A DNA stretch of 64,000 nt from the NCBI GenBank assembly GCA_963971405.1, contig OZ020486.1, positions 24,761,419 through 24,825,418 on the forward strand, written 5' to 3'. The position numbers and the translations under genes are program-made. Numbering within the stretch: the stretch's first letter is position 1; the number at the start of each line of letters is the position of its first letter. Origin of the DNA: Psococerastis gibbosa (lineage: Eukaryota > Arthropoda > Insecta > Psocodea > Psocidae). Of the stretch, positions 54,985 through 64,000 are shown in pieces. The notes beneath the pieces were generated by a model. It searched no databases. It was not told where the DNA came from and was given only the letters and a program-made list of their open reading frames with translations.

Positions 54985-55324
54985 TGCAAGAGGTACAATT
55001 GAGTTATTATAACGACGAATAAACCTTCCATTGAGGGGGCCCGGGGGTCACCCCCGGAGAAAAATTAGGAAAAAACAGCACTGAAGTATTGGGGTTTTAA
55101 GCATTTTGAATAATAAATTTTTTGTGAAAGTACTTGGTCAATATGTTGATTTTTTTTCATGTAAAATAAGCATACTAAGAATTAGTTTCCCTTTCATTAT
55201 TGTGGATACTATGCCTTTAGCCTCCAAAACGTCTTTGTCACCAAAAATCCTGGGGGGGGGGGCTACGGGTGGACCTGGGGGGGTTAACCCTCCCCCCCCA
55301 GGACCCCCCTATTTACGCCAATGA
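54985..55324. mobile_element. G-rich element, tandem unit 2
   Basis: Repeats unit 1 block by block, with an added palindromic G/C insertion (GGGGGGGTTAACCCTCCCCC) before the terminal CTATTTACGCCAATG. A related upstream half-unit with GAAAGGGGGGCCCGGGGGTC lies at 54480-54660, so at least two and a half units are present. Confidence 0.75.
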
Positions 55325-55369
55325 TAAATGTACCTATATAAATTTAAATGAAATGTTTGTTTATGTTAC

Positions 55370-55388
55370 TTTTTTTTTTTTTTTTTTA
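55370..55388 (-). other. poly(A) tail of the LINE (poly-T on plus strand)
   Basis: Uninterrupted T run of about 19 bases at the 3' boundary of the LINE fragment, with few changes. This indicates target-primed reverse transcription of a polyadenylated RNA. Confidence 0.75.
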
Positions 55389-56480
55389 TATATTTTTTAA
55401 AGCGCCAGACCCGTGTGGGTAAACGCGCTTTCTGGTTTGTAGTTGCCGGTGTTGTTGTCTGTGTTGTGTGTGTATGGTATTAGTTGGTGGTGTGTGGCAA
55501 ACTGCGATCAGGAGGGCATTGGACAACGGGTTGCCCAGTGACCGTCTAAGGGCAGTTTGCCAATGCTTGTATTAAAGCAGTGTGTTGTTTGCTAGATGAG
55601 GCTTGCCAGAGCTGCTGAGTGAAGAAAAGGAATGGTGTGCTGGAGAAGAATTGTATTGTGCGAGACTGCTTTCTGGAAATCTGTATCAGGAGGGAAGGTT
55701 CTGTATCTTGAGTAGACAGGGCATTCTATGACAATGTGAGGAATAGTTAGTCGTACCTGACAATTGTGGCATATGGGTGGTGGGGTGCCTGCCATTAGGT
55801 GTCCATGTGTTAACCTTGTATGGCCTATTCTCAAACGAACCACCTTGACTTGGTCTCTTCTACTCATCTGGTGCTCGAACAAGTTCCAGCCCCCCACCCT
55901 TGGTTGTATTGTTCTTAGTTTATTTTCCTTCGCAGTACTCCACTCTGTCTGCCAACATTCTGTTAAGAGGTTGTGTGCTGTATTTTTAAAGTCTGACGGG
56001 GGAAAGTAAGGGAAGGGGGGAGAATGAAGACTTGTTGCAGAATTGGCTGCGCTGTCGGCCCTGTCATTACCCTCTATCCCTATGTGGGATGGGGCCCAGA
56101 GAAACTCAATACATTGGGTCGGTGGCAGGCATGCGATTAAATTAATAATTAGGTGTATTAGGGGATTTTTAGGATATAATTGCTGAATAGCTGTAAGTGC
56201 GGCTAAGCTATCGGAGATGATAAGTGCTCTGTCTATGGAATGTATTATAATATGCAATATTGCTTGATGTATAGCTACAAGTTCAGCTGTATAGACGGAC
56301 GCTTGCGGCAATAAAGGTATGAGGAGAAGATCTGAATTGTATGACACACCGGCCCCTGCGCCTTACTTGGTTTTGGAGCCATCCGTATAGAAATGGTGCC
56401 ATGTATGAGTCGGGTAAAACAACAGTTTATTCTTAAAGTATTTGTTTACTATCGGACAGTTAGTTAAAGAGTACTAGGAG
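55389..56480 (-). pseudogene. LINE ORF2 C-terminal fragment with RNase H domain
   Basis: The frame 55592-56347 (251 codons) covers most of an RNase H domain: SVYTAELVAIHQAI (second acidic residue), ALIISDSLAAL (Asp of the DS motif), FLWAPSHIGIEGNDRADSAA (catalytic HxGxxGNxxAD). A C-terminal region with a CxxC...H...C motif (ICHNCQ, IPHIVIECPVY) follows. Upstream, codons HTWHHFYTDGSKTK are still readable but are followed by an in-frame stop, and another stop occurs near 56495. This places it in the I/R1/jockey-like LINE groups that carry RNase H. It is 5'-truncated, in an intron of the Ig gene and on the same strand. Confidence 0.88.
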
Positions 56481-58318
56481 ACCGAGTATTGCGTTTGGTG
56501 TAGCTCCCTGATAAAGTAATCAATACCATAAGTTCTACCTATTGTCATTGATAGAAGAAGCAGCCCATTCCCACAGTGTGAAACAACCAAGCTCAGTCGT
56601 CTTATCGATTTATAAACTGATCCAATGAACCTAGATAAGTAAAAGGTTGGGTATTGTATTTGTGATTATGTTTTTATTTATTATTTATTCGTGGTTTTGA
56701 CGGTACCGAACACATACTGTATCTATGTATACTGTAATATTGTATTGTCCTGTATGTTGATATAATGGCCTAATACAATATATCACTCATTCAAATCAAG
56801 TGGCACTATAGACCCTTTTGTTATGTTATTAATTTGTTATTTTAGTAATGTTATACATAGTATGTCCAGTTGTGTTAATTTAATTTAAATATGATCAGTT
56901 CACTATTGAAATTAATTTTTAACTCTATACACAAAACCTGTCTCTGTCTTCTTTTTTTTGTACACTAACCAGTAAAATTGTACCGATTAATTATCATTTT
57001 TCTTTCATGGGAAAATAGGTAATAGTGGGAGTTAGGTCTACTCGAATTGGACGACGGATATACACACAACATTAACAATAACGCTAATAAAATGTGATTT
57101 GCTATACATAAGTAACCGTTGTTTAAGAGTCTAATTTCTGTGTTGACATAAAATATACCTACGTACTAAGCTGCGTACCAAATTACACGATTAATGTCAT
57201 TACGCTGCTTCAGTGAAATTTGGATTATTTTACTTTAAGTTGTAATAATATTTGCCTAAAACTATGCTGTTACAACATCTGTATGTTTTGTTGTCATGAA
57301 ATAATATTATTTTCTTGTAAATTGTGCATTGTAAAAGGGAAACACAAAAGAAAGTTGTCGGAGGCAAACTTGGAAGCCTTCGAAATAGACGCTCAGTCTC
57401 GTAATCTGCGTTCTTGGTGCGTCCAATCTCGGTGGGAACAATAGGAAGCGGGGCCTTTCATTAAGATAGCGCGTAATCAACGAAAACCAGCAGTAATGGA
57501 ATTCAAACAATTTCTGTGAAACACTGTTTACTTGTTTAGACTCACGTCGATTTTCGACAGCACTCAGGTACCGCACTGGTATGAAATCCTCAAGGAGACA
57601 ATGGTGGGGATTTCAGCTCATTTACGAAGCTATGCAGACTATAGATGGAAATTTACACCAGTGCCGCTATGAGGGCGGACTCTTATGGGCCTATGCTCCC
57701 TGTAACGTTATATTTTAGTTTATGTACACATTAGCCAATATTTACCACTGTCAAATTAGATGAACTGCCCCATAACTTATTTCGAGGTCTGGGTATTCTT
57801 ATTTACCAACTCTAACTATTTTATAACAGCGAATAGGATTAAAGTTCTTCAATTACCTATATATTAATACTTATAAAATAATATTACCTTTGAAATAAAC
57901 AACAGAATTTTCAATGGAAATAAAAATATGAGACTACTTGGAAGCTTTGTCTTTCTCATTGCCTTTTCTACTATACAGAATAACCGCAAGTACGACTTTG
58001 CCCACTGACTCAACACAGTTTGAACAGAAGCCAAATTCCGGACAATAAACAAGTTCAATTTTTTTTTTAATTTTACGTTAAAAAAATTAGAATTAACATA
58101 CGGTAAATGAATATTGATTTCCTACAATGTACATGTACAATGCAGTCCATTAAACGGATGATTTTTTTTTTAAATATATGAGAATATATATCGTGTGTAT
58201 ATCAATATACAATATATGCGTACTTAGGCCTATGTATTTGGTTACTATTTTAATCCTATTATACCAGCTATAGGGCAATATTCCTATAGTAAGTTCTATA
58301 GCAATAACATTTGCTTAC
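56481..58318 (-). other. intron of the Ig gene, distal part
   Basis: No exon was identified. Small frames at 57220-57444 and 57307-57576 overlap on opposite strands. Confidence 0.45.
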
Positions 58319-58494
58319 CGTAAGATTTTGAGCTGTGATGTCATCTAACGAGACTCCTGGAGCGAGGCGGTGAGTCGTCGTCACCCAAAAGGCTTTCAAA
58401 GGCGGGGGATTGGCACAAAATTCAACGGACATCTCTACACGTTGCCCCGACTGGACGGTTAAATGCTCGTCGGCTGGTTGGACAAGAGGCCGAC
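58319..58494 (-). CDS. Ig-superfamily protein, penultimate coding exon
   Basis: 176-bp exon. Acceptor TTTCGTTCCAG before 58494; donor ACG|GTAAGC (exon end 58319). It reads RPLVQPADEHLTVQSGQRVE, then MSVEFCANPPPLKAFWVTTT, then HRLAPGVSLDDITAQNLT. Features: a GRP.. linker start after the previous domain, B-strand cysteine (VEFC), and C-strand tryptophan (AFW). It starts in phase 1 and ends in phase 0. Joined with 50646-50873 it forms a complete Ig-like domain of about 100 residues. The Gly that opens it is split across the intron to the 63804 exon (G|GT). Confidence 0.82.
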
Positions 58495-58608
58495 CTGGAA
58501 CGAAAGGTATCACATACCTTACTGAGTGTAAAGTACGAGTGGCGAGACAAACACAAACTTTCCACAATAATAATAAAAAGAAGTCAGTAAACAAAATAGA
58601 TATAATAA

Positions 58609-58925
58609 TCTCTCTATATAAAAATGAATCCCTATTTCCCTTCGTCACGGCATCACGCGTGAACGGCTGAACCGATTTCACTATTTTTTTTTTGTTGTGT
58701 TTGTTATTGTCAGGAGAAGGTTCTTATAAAAAAAAACTTTTAAAAAATTAGAACATTAGAAAACTCTGGAAATTGAAGTCGTGTCATGCGAGCCCCGAAG
58801 GAGCGAGCTGCGTAATGCCCAATGAAACCATGGGAGGCCCCAAAGGGGCGAGCTGCGTAATGCCCAATGCGAGGCCCCAAAGGGACGAGCTGCCGCCCGC
58901 CGAGCCAAGCTCCGCTTGTAATATA
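58609..58925 (+). mobile_element. Helitron-like non-autonomous element with internal tandem
   Basis: The left portion TCTCTATATAAAAATGAATC, then CCCTTCGTCACGGCATCACG, then CGTGAACGGCTGAACCGATT, is typical of widespread arthropod Helitron-type ends. The right portion holds GGCCCCAAAGGGGCGAGCTG, then CGTAATGCCCAATG in about three diverged units (58790-58895), and ends GCCGAGCCAAGCTCCGCTTG with a small hairpin. No target duplication is seen, as expected for Helitrons. Assignment rests on remembered motif style, not on a search. Confidence 0.5.
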
Positions 58926-59524
58926 TACATTTACAACTAAAGGGTCATCAAACCGAGATTAACAAAATTACTTGAACTACACTGCATTGCACTGCCCTTT
59001 ACTGTGAGGGGGAGGGGCAACACTTTTTTTCTGGGCAGAGTTCTATGTGGTACTACTAACAGTCACCACCACACAGAGTGCAAATACAGCTCGCATCCGC
59101 TTCAACAAAATAGATAAGGTATGGTTAGGATTTGTACTCATAGAATGTAGAAAAGAAATGCACAGCGCCTACCGTTCGTGCAGACTTAGTACAACCACCT
59201 TGTATCCTGGCAAGAGTCGTTCAAATAATACAATATCTACAGTAAGCAAATTAGAGCCACTTATTGGATGCGTAACCTTCTGCAATATATAGGTAATGTT
59301 TGGCAGTGTTCTTCTGATCGACTAAATCTTAAACTAAATTCTAAAACTTTAATGGAATTTCCCACCGTCATTAAACGTTCTCTAAAATCAATTTATCTTT
59401 GTGAAAAGCTGATTGGAAGTGAGTGTGAAACTCCTCAAATTATAGAAATTTCCTGTAATCTAATTTTTCAAGTTGGTTTTCAGTATATGTTGGCATCTCT
59501 TCTTCAAGTTACAGCCGGATGATG

Positions 59525-59800
59525 GCTGGTTGGCAGCAACATATTGCAGCGATGTCTCCAATCTCCGCGATTTTAACATGCCCGTCTTCAGCTCCACATA
59601 GGACGTTATCCCCAAATCATGCTTAACTTGTTGGAGATATTCGTCTCGTGGCCGTCCCCGTCGATTTACGCCTTCCATGGTCCCCTCAATGACGCAGCTG
59701 ACTATGTTATCATGCCGAAGCAGGTGTCCGATCCAGCGTGCCCTCCTAGTGGATATGGGTGCAATAAGGGTCCTTTTTTCATTTATTTGGGGTTGGCATG
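59525..59800 (-). pseudogene. LINE ORF2 C-terminus (endonuclease-RT type)
   Basis: On the minus strand the codons read KRTLIAPISTRRARWIGHLL, then RHDNIVSCVIEGTMEGVNRR, then GRPRDEYLQQVKHDLGITSY. The order WIGH.LRHD, then I.EG..EG..RRGRPR, then Y..QV..D.G..SY is the usual C-terminal signature of a common arthropod LINE ORF2. Downstream codons degrade (LQYVAANQPSSGCNLKK). 5'-truncated. A second remnant lies at 38640-38748. Confidence 0.78.
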
Positions 59801-62355
59801 CCGTGCCATAATTGAAAGTACTTATTTACGCATTCAGGGTTTCATTCAAGGATAACATCCGATATTAGAACGAAATGCAACCGTTAATTTGTTTACAAAC
59901 ACGGTGAACCTGTAACCCGTAAGTATTTTTTTGCGGTATCTTATTTATGTCCAATTGTATGGCAGGAGTATTTTGCAAGTTAAAATCATTTGACAATGCG
60001 GCTTGTTTCGATTTAATACATTAACCCACCCACTCACGATGTGTGGTAACTTGGATAACACTTTTAACTCGGTAACTCCAATATTGGGAATACCCTTAAA
60101 TTATATTATTGGACGATTAGGAGTAAATTTCGTTCCAACTCCAAATTAATTACAATCTGTGGGGGTTAAAAGTGATTTCCCCGTTTGTACTATCAAATAT
60201 AATTAGGATAAGAGGAAGCTAATCAATATGAAGAACTATATCCTGCATCGCTGAATTATAGTCTGGATTTCACAACCATCCAGAGGTCTAAATTCTAAAA
60301 CAGATGGAACATATGAAACTCTTTCTCGGTTTTACAGTCCGTTTTAGATGACACTTAAATATACAAGTTTACCATAAGAGAAAGCTTACTGGCTTATGCC
60401 TCCAAAAGTTATGAAATTCGTATGTAGTAGGTACATTACGATTGCCAAGTCCTATTTACCCTTAGCCAAAGGCTACATTAAGACACAGTGATGAGTGCAC
60501 CCTCACAAACTGTAAGATTCACGCACTATGTGTTGGTAAGAAAACCGATAGAGAAATCTTTCACGAGAAGCCGTAAAAAATACGAGCTAAATCGTTCACA
60601 GAAGAAACGAAATCAAAACCTCAGCAAACTGTAAATCTTGTTATTGGTTCAAAATTTTAAGAGACGGCTTTTCACAATGGGGGTCAAACTAGTAGACCCC
60701 ACGAGAGACCGGGATTTTGAAGGCAGCCAATCTTCAGCCAACTACGAAAAAGATTTACGACAGCATTTTTCACCCTCCCTAAATTCCCATTGATCACACA
60801 CCCCTTGAGGAAACCTCATAATCTTCGCTCAAATAAAATTCGAGGGTGGCCTTTCACGGGGGAAACTATTCAGTATGCTCGGGTTGTAATGGCAAATGTT
60901 CAAGGGTTGCTGCAACACTTCAAATTTTCTATGTAATCACATCGTTATGGAGGTGGTAGATGTTCCTATACAAACTGGAGGTACAATAGTCTCTTACTGT
61001 ACTTATTTATGTCAATCAGTACTTGACGAAAATACGAGAGTATCGAAAAAATTTCTATAATAAAATTTTGGTACCATAACAATATCAGGTATAGAGGTCA
61101 ATGGTAAAAATATCAGCCTTAGTTTCGATTTCGAAGTTTTCTGTGTATATGATTCTATAACAACGCTCCGTACTCGAGTGCCAATTGTCTATTGTAGTGG
61201 CCAAAAAGATGATAATTATTTTATAATTATCAGATAATCCAGAAGTTATTTAGTTGTTTGGAGTTAATGCTGCAGGTACAGTAGAATTCGATGGAGGATA
61301 TTTGGGCAATTTAACATGGACGCTTTTAGGAGAAGAGGTGGGTCGAGTAAACAACGGAAGGGGTTGTTATTGTTTCAGCAAAATCCATTTCCCGCCTGAT
61401 CACGATTCTTACATCCGTTTACGAGCAAATAAAGTTTTCTATGTGTTTTCCACCACCACATTAGTATCCTAATGTTCCAGCCACTTGTACGTGCTTCTTC
61501 CAAAAAGCCTCCATCGCATTCTCTGTCAATGCTTCACAGTATTGAATAAAGCTAGGTAAATTCGACAGCATCCTGAATGCCTCCATTATTCATGTGAGTT
61601 CAGTATTGTGTTTGGGATAGCGTTGGAATGACTGGCAGCACAGCCTCGTAACATTTCTGAAATGTTGAATAATTGAATGCAGTTGCTTATCTCTATCAAA
61701 CCTACAAAATATCAATTTTTAGGTGTCTGTTTTATGGATTAAAGTGCAAAGTTTTCAAATTGTGGCATTTTAACTATTGTGCATATTTCAAAGTTCTTGG
61801 CTAGCCTTAGATCACTTATACCCGTTTGTTCCGGGGGTTTTCAATTACCGTACAACCTATAGGATTACAGATGTAGTTTTGAAATATTTGATATTTCTAT
61901 AACCATTTTTTCACACATGCACATAAGCAGTACGGTACTGGATATAATGTAATGCAACGGATATAGGCAACATTCCTATCGAAGTAGGCCTAACTACAGT
62001 AGATAGTGATTTTGCATTTTAACTATCGCTCAATTAGGCTCATAAAAATGAGTTCAATCGTTTTAAAAATTAATTCATTTCATTTTATAAATAGACTTAC
62101 CACCGCAGCTATGGGGAAAACACTTTGCATTTCCTAACATTTTTCATTGGGTATCGCCTATATAACAATACTGCCCCGCTCCAAGTTTTATGTGTACACT
62201 AGACGTTCAATGTCGATACTATTTTTAAGGAAAACATTTCATTTATAAATTTTTGTGTCGGGAACCCTCGGGAGCATCCCAGAACCCCCAACTAAAGTTT
62301 CATCACAATCTAATTAATAGTTTCGAGGGCAAAACGGGTCATTTTTATATAGGTA
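59801..62355 (-). other. intron of the Ig gene between exons 58319 and 63804
   Basis: No exon recognised. Repeat copy at 60334-60415 (see 46433). The 72-codon plus frame at 61254-61472 has no known domain. Confidence 0.45.
60334..60415. repeat. dispersed repeat pair with 46433-46515
   Basis: TTACAGTCCGTTTTAGATGA, then CACTTAAATATACAAGTTTA. Same orientation as its partner. Confidence 0.5.
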
Positions 62356-62669
62356 CAGGGTGAGTCACACCACCCTTTCACCCCTTTTATTTCGGTTATT
62401 ATGAAGAATTTTGTAATACGGAAAACATTTGGAAACATTAGTTTTTTTTCCATGAAAATGTAGGTTTTTGGGGGGAATATACTGTATATGGGGGCATCTC
62501 AGAATTTTCAAACGTAAACGAATGTTGTGTTGCATATCATACATGATTAATTAAATAAATTCCCAGTCATTGAGGCTGTGATTTCAATTTTTCAAAATGT
62601 TTACCGAATTTCCAAATTGCGTGAAATAACCAAAATAAAAGGGGTGGACGGGTGGTAAGACTCACTTGG
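62356..62669. mobile_element. MITE with TA target and CAGGGTGAGTC ends
   Basis: The left end CAGGGTGAGTCACACCACCC, then CCCCTTTTATTTCGGTTATT, and the right end, inverted, CCAAGTGAGTCTTACCACCC, then CCCCTTTTATTTTGGTTATT, enclose 314 bp and are flanked by TA at 62354-62355 and 62670-62671. TA duplication suggests Tc1/mariner-type mobilisation. Non-coding. Confidence 0.75.
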
Positions 62670-63434
62670 TATACAAAAATGAACGCCGTTTTTTACATAT
62701 TTTGCATATAGATATGGGCACTTGAACATTTCAGGCTGTCAAAACATGCTTCAAACACAGCATTATCATAGAGTTATAATAATTTTGTGTATAATACATA
62801 CACTGAAATTATTGAACAGTCTAGTGTGAACAGTGACCTCGAGGAACCCCAACAATGGGGCATGTCAACCGAAATCTCACACGCAATGTATTGCAAATCA
62901 AATAAATGTACCATGATCTAGCGATGCAGGGAGCTGAATACAAATGAAAATCGGGGAGGGGGAGACATTTTCGTCAGATTTCACCTCCGGCTATCAATTG
63001 ACATGCAATCTGGCTACAGCCACACCGCTATTCACAGTTGACCTGATAGTGATTGCAGTTACAATCCAACAAAATAACCTTTAAATAATGAGGTTGGGTA
63101 GCCTATGATGCTGAATAGTCAAACAGTTACTTTTTTTTAAACCTTCTGTGTCACAAATTTTACACCATTAGGCAAGGTAGAATACAATTTAGTAGAAAAG
63201 GTTGTGCTATGAGAAGTTTGCCCATGTTAACTACTATATTATGCGAATTGAAAATAGCCTATTTTTTTAAACAATTGGGATACCATTTGGACGTAATTAA
63301 CTTAATCCTCCCTCTCCCCCCCCCCCCCACAGACGCAAAAGTAGATAGCTGTAGTAGATATACGTACAACAATGTTCTCTTGATATCATGTAGTCAACAG
63401 ACTCAAGTGACATTCTCTCTAATTTAGGCCACCA

Positions 63435-63586
63435 GCGGGCCTACTATGGCGATTAGTATAACCTTATTCTTGGGGTTAAAAATGTAAACAAAGCAATTTT
63501 GAATTGTACTTTCCATTGTAAAAATTATCTTGTTTACATTTTTTATCCGAGGTTAATATTAGAAATAATTGCCATAGTAGGCCCGC
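63435..63586. mobile_element. 152-bp MITE in the intron next to exon 63804
   Basis: Ends GCGGGCCTACTATGGC and its exact inverse GCCATAGTAGGCCCGC at 63571-63586. Similarity of the arms extends inward (ATTAGTATAACCTT against the inverse of GGTTAATATTAGAAATAA; TGTAAACAA against TTGTTTACA). Confidence 0.75.
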
Positions 63587-63803
63587 AGGCTTAAAAATGT
63601 GTTTGTGTTAGTGGAAGCATGCGATGAATTGTAACATGGGGCTGCACCATACTCCGTAATGGCTCAGTAATGAAGTCAGACGCCATTGCTAAGGAGTATG
63701 GCGACCCCCATGTGCCAAATGCATAGAGTGCCTCCACTATTCCTCGCAGAACATTTAAAGACGTGGTGGTAGGTATAGTCATGTTTTAGAAAGTAAAGCT
63801 TAC

Positions 63804-64000
63804 CAACGACAGTGACGTCGACGTTGACTTCACTGCGCCAGCGGTCGAATTCGGCCCTGCGAGATGAGGCACAGCGATACTCCCCTGCGTCTTGGTAAAT
63901 GACATTGTGGAGAATGAGGCCAGGACCGGGCCCTACAGGCTCCAGGCGTCCTGTAGGACTCAGTCTACTCCAGCAACCCATGGCCTCTTCGGGACACTGC
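63804..64000 (-). CDS. Ig-superfamily protein, third-last visible coding exon (cut by the window edge)
   Basis: The donor GTCGTTG|GTAAGC ends the exon at 63804 in phase 1. Translation: CPEEAMGCWSRLSPTGRLEP, then GPGLILHNVIYQDAGEYRCA, then FDRWRSEVNVDVTVV. The L.L..V...DAGEYRC motif is a canonical Ig domain E-F region with the F-strand cysteine and tyrosine corner. A GCAG at the very edge (63997-64000) could be the acceptor, with the exon starting TGTCCC in phase 0, matching the mid-domain phase-0 intron of the next domain; this cannot be decided here. Upstream Ig domains and the signal peptide must lie outside the window. Confidence 0.82.

Noticed and set aside
55764..56009. 81-codon plus frame
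   Set aside because: It is a shadow of the LINE RNase H frame on the minus strand.

Overview
This is AT-rich, gene-poor eukaryotic DNA packed with dispersed repeats. The only firmly supported host gene is a spliced immunoglobulin-superfamily gene on the minus strand. Many repeats look like known arthropod types: tRNA-headed SINEs, 5'-truncated LINE ends, a mariner transposase fragment, 8-bp-duplication hAT-type miniatures and a Helitron-like unit. I infer an arthropod nuclear genome; the species cannot be told from the sequence. There is no sign of bacterial operons, rRNA or CRISPR.

Layout. 1-6.8 kb: a tRNA-type SINE at the edge, a long palindrome (694-873), a G-rich-ended element (1498-3461) filled by two LINE tails, a head-to-head pair of SINE-B copies, a third LINE tail, and an isolated LINE 3' end. 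6.8-18 kb: little recognisable except one small secreted-type ORF (8197), a hAT-like end, and a 1.9-kb repeat (11478-13354) that carries its own nested hAT miniature. 18-28 kb: two hairpin elements of a striking family (18059 and 21570), a tandem duplication, two hAT miniatures with perfect 8-bp target duplications, a possible two-exon secreted-protein gene (26183-26797), and a 48-bp minisatellite. 28-32.4 kb: overlapping inverted repeats, then a stack of elements inserted in one another, including a 916-bp mariner palindrome. 32.4-50 kb: repeat pairs and long stretches without recognisable genes. 50.6-64 kb: the Ig gene, whose last three coding exons (63804-64000, 58319-58494, 50646-50873) join in frame across introns of 5.3 and 7.4 kb. 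Those introns hold a composite hairpin inside a SINE, a LINE RNase H fragment, tandem G-rich elements, a Helitron-like unit and more LINE tails.

The most unusual signal is the hairpin family at 18059, 21570, 49660 and 52491, possibly also 694. Each copy is a long inverted repeat. Its tip (TGACGTGGTAGCAGAC) and end (AGGCG...TTCCACC) are shared between copies. The segment between tip and end differs from copy to copy, yet still matches its partner arm inside the same copy. In two copies a second hairpin element of related terminal sequence sits in the loop.
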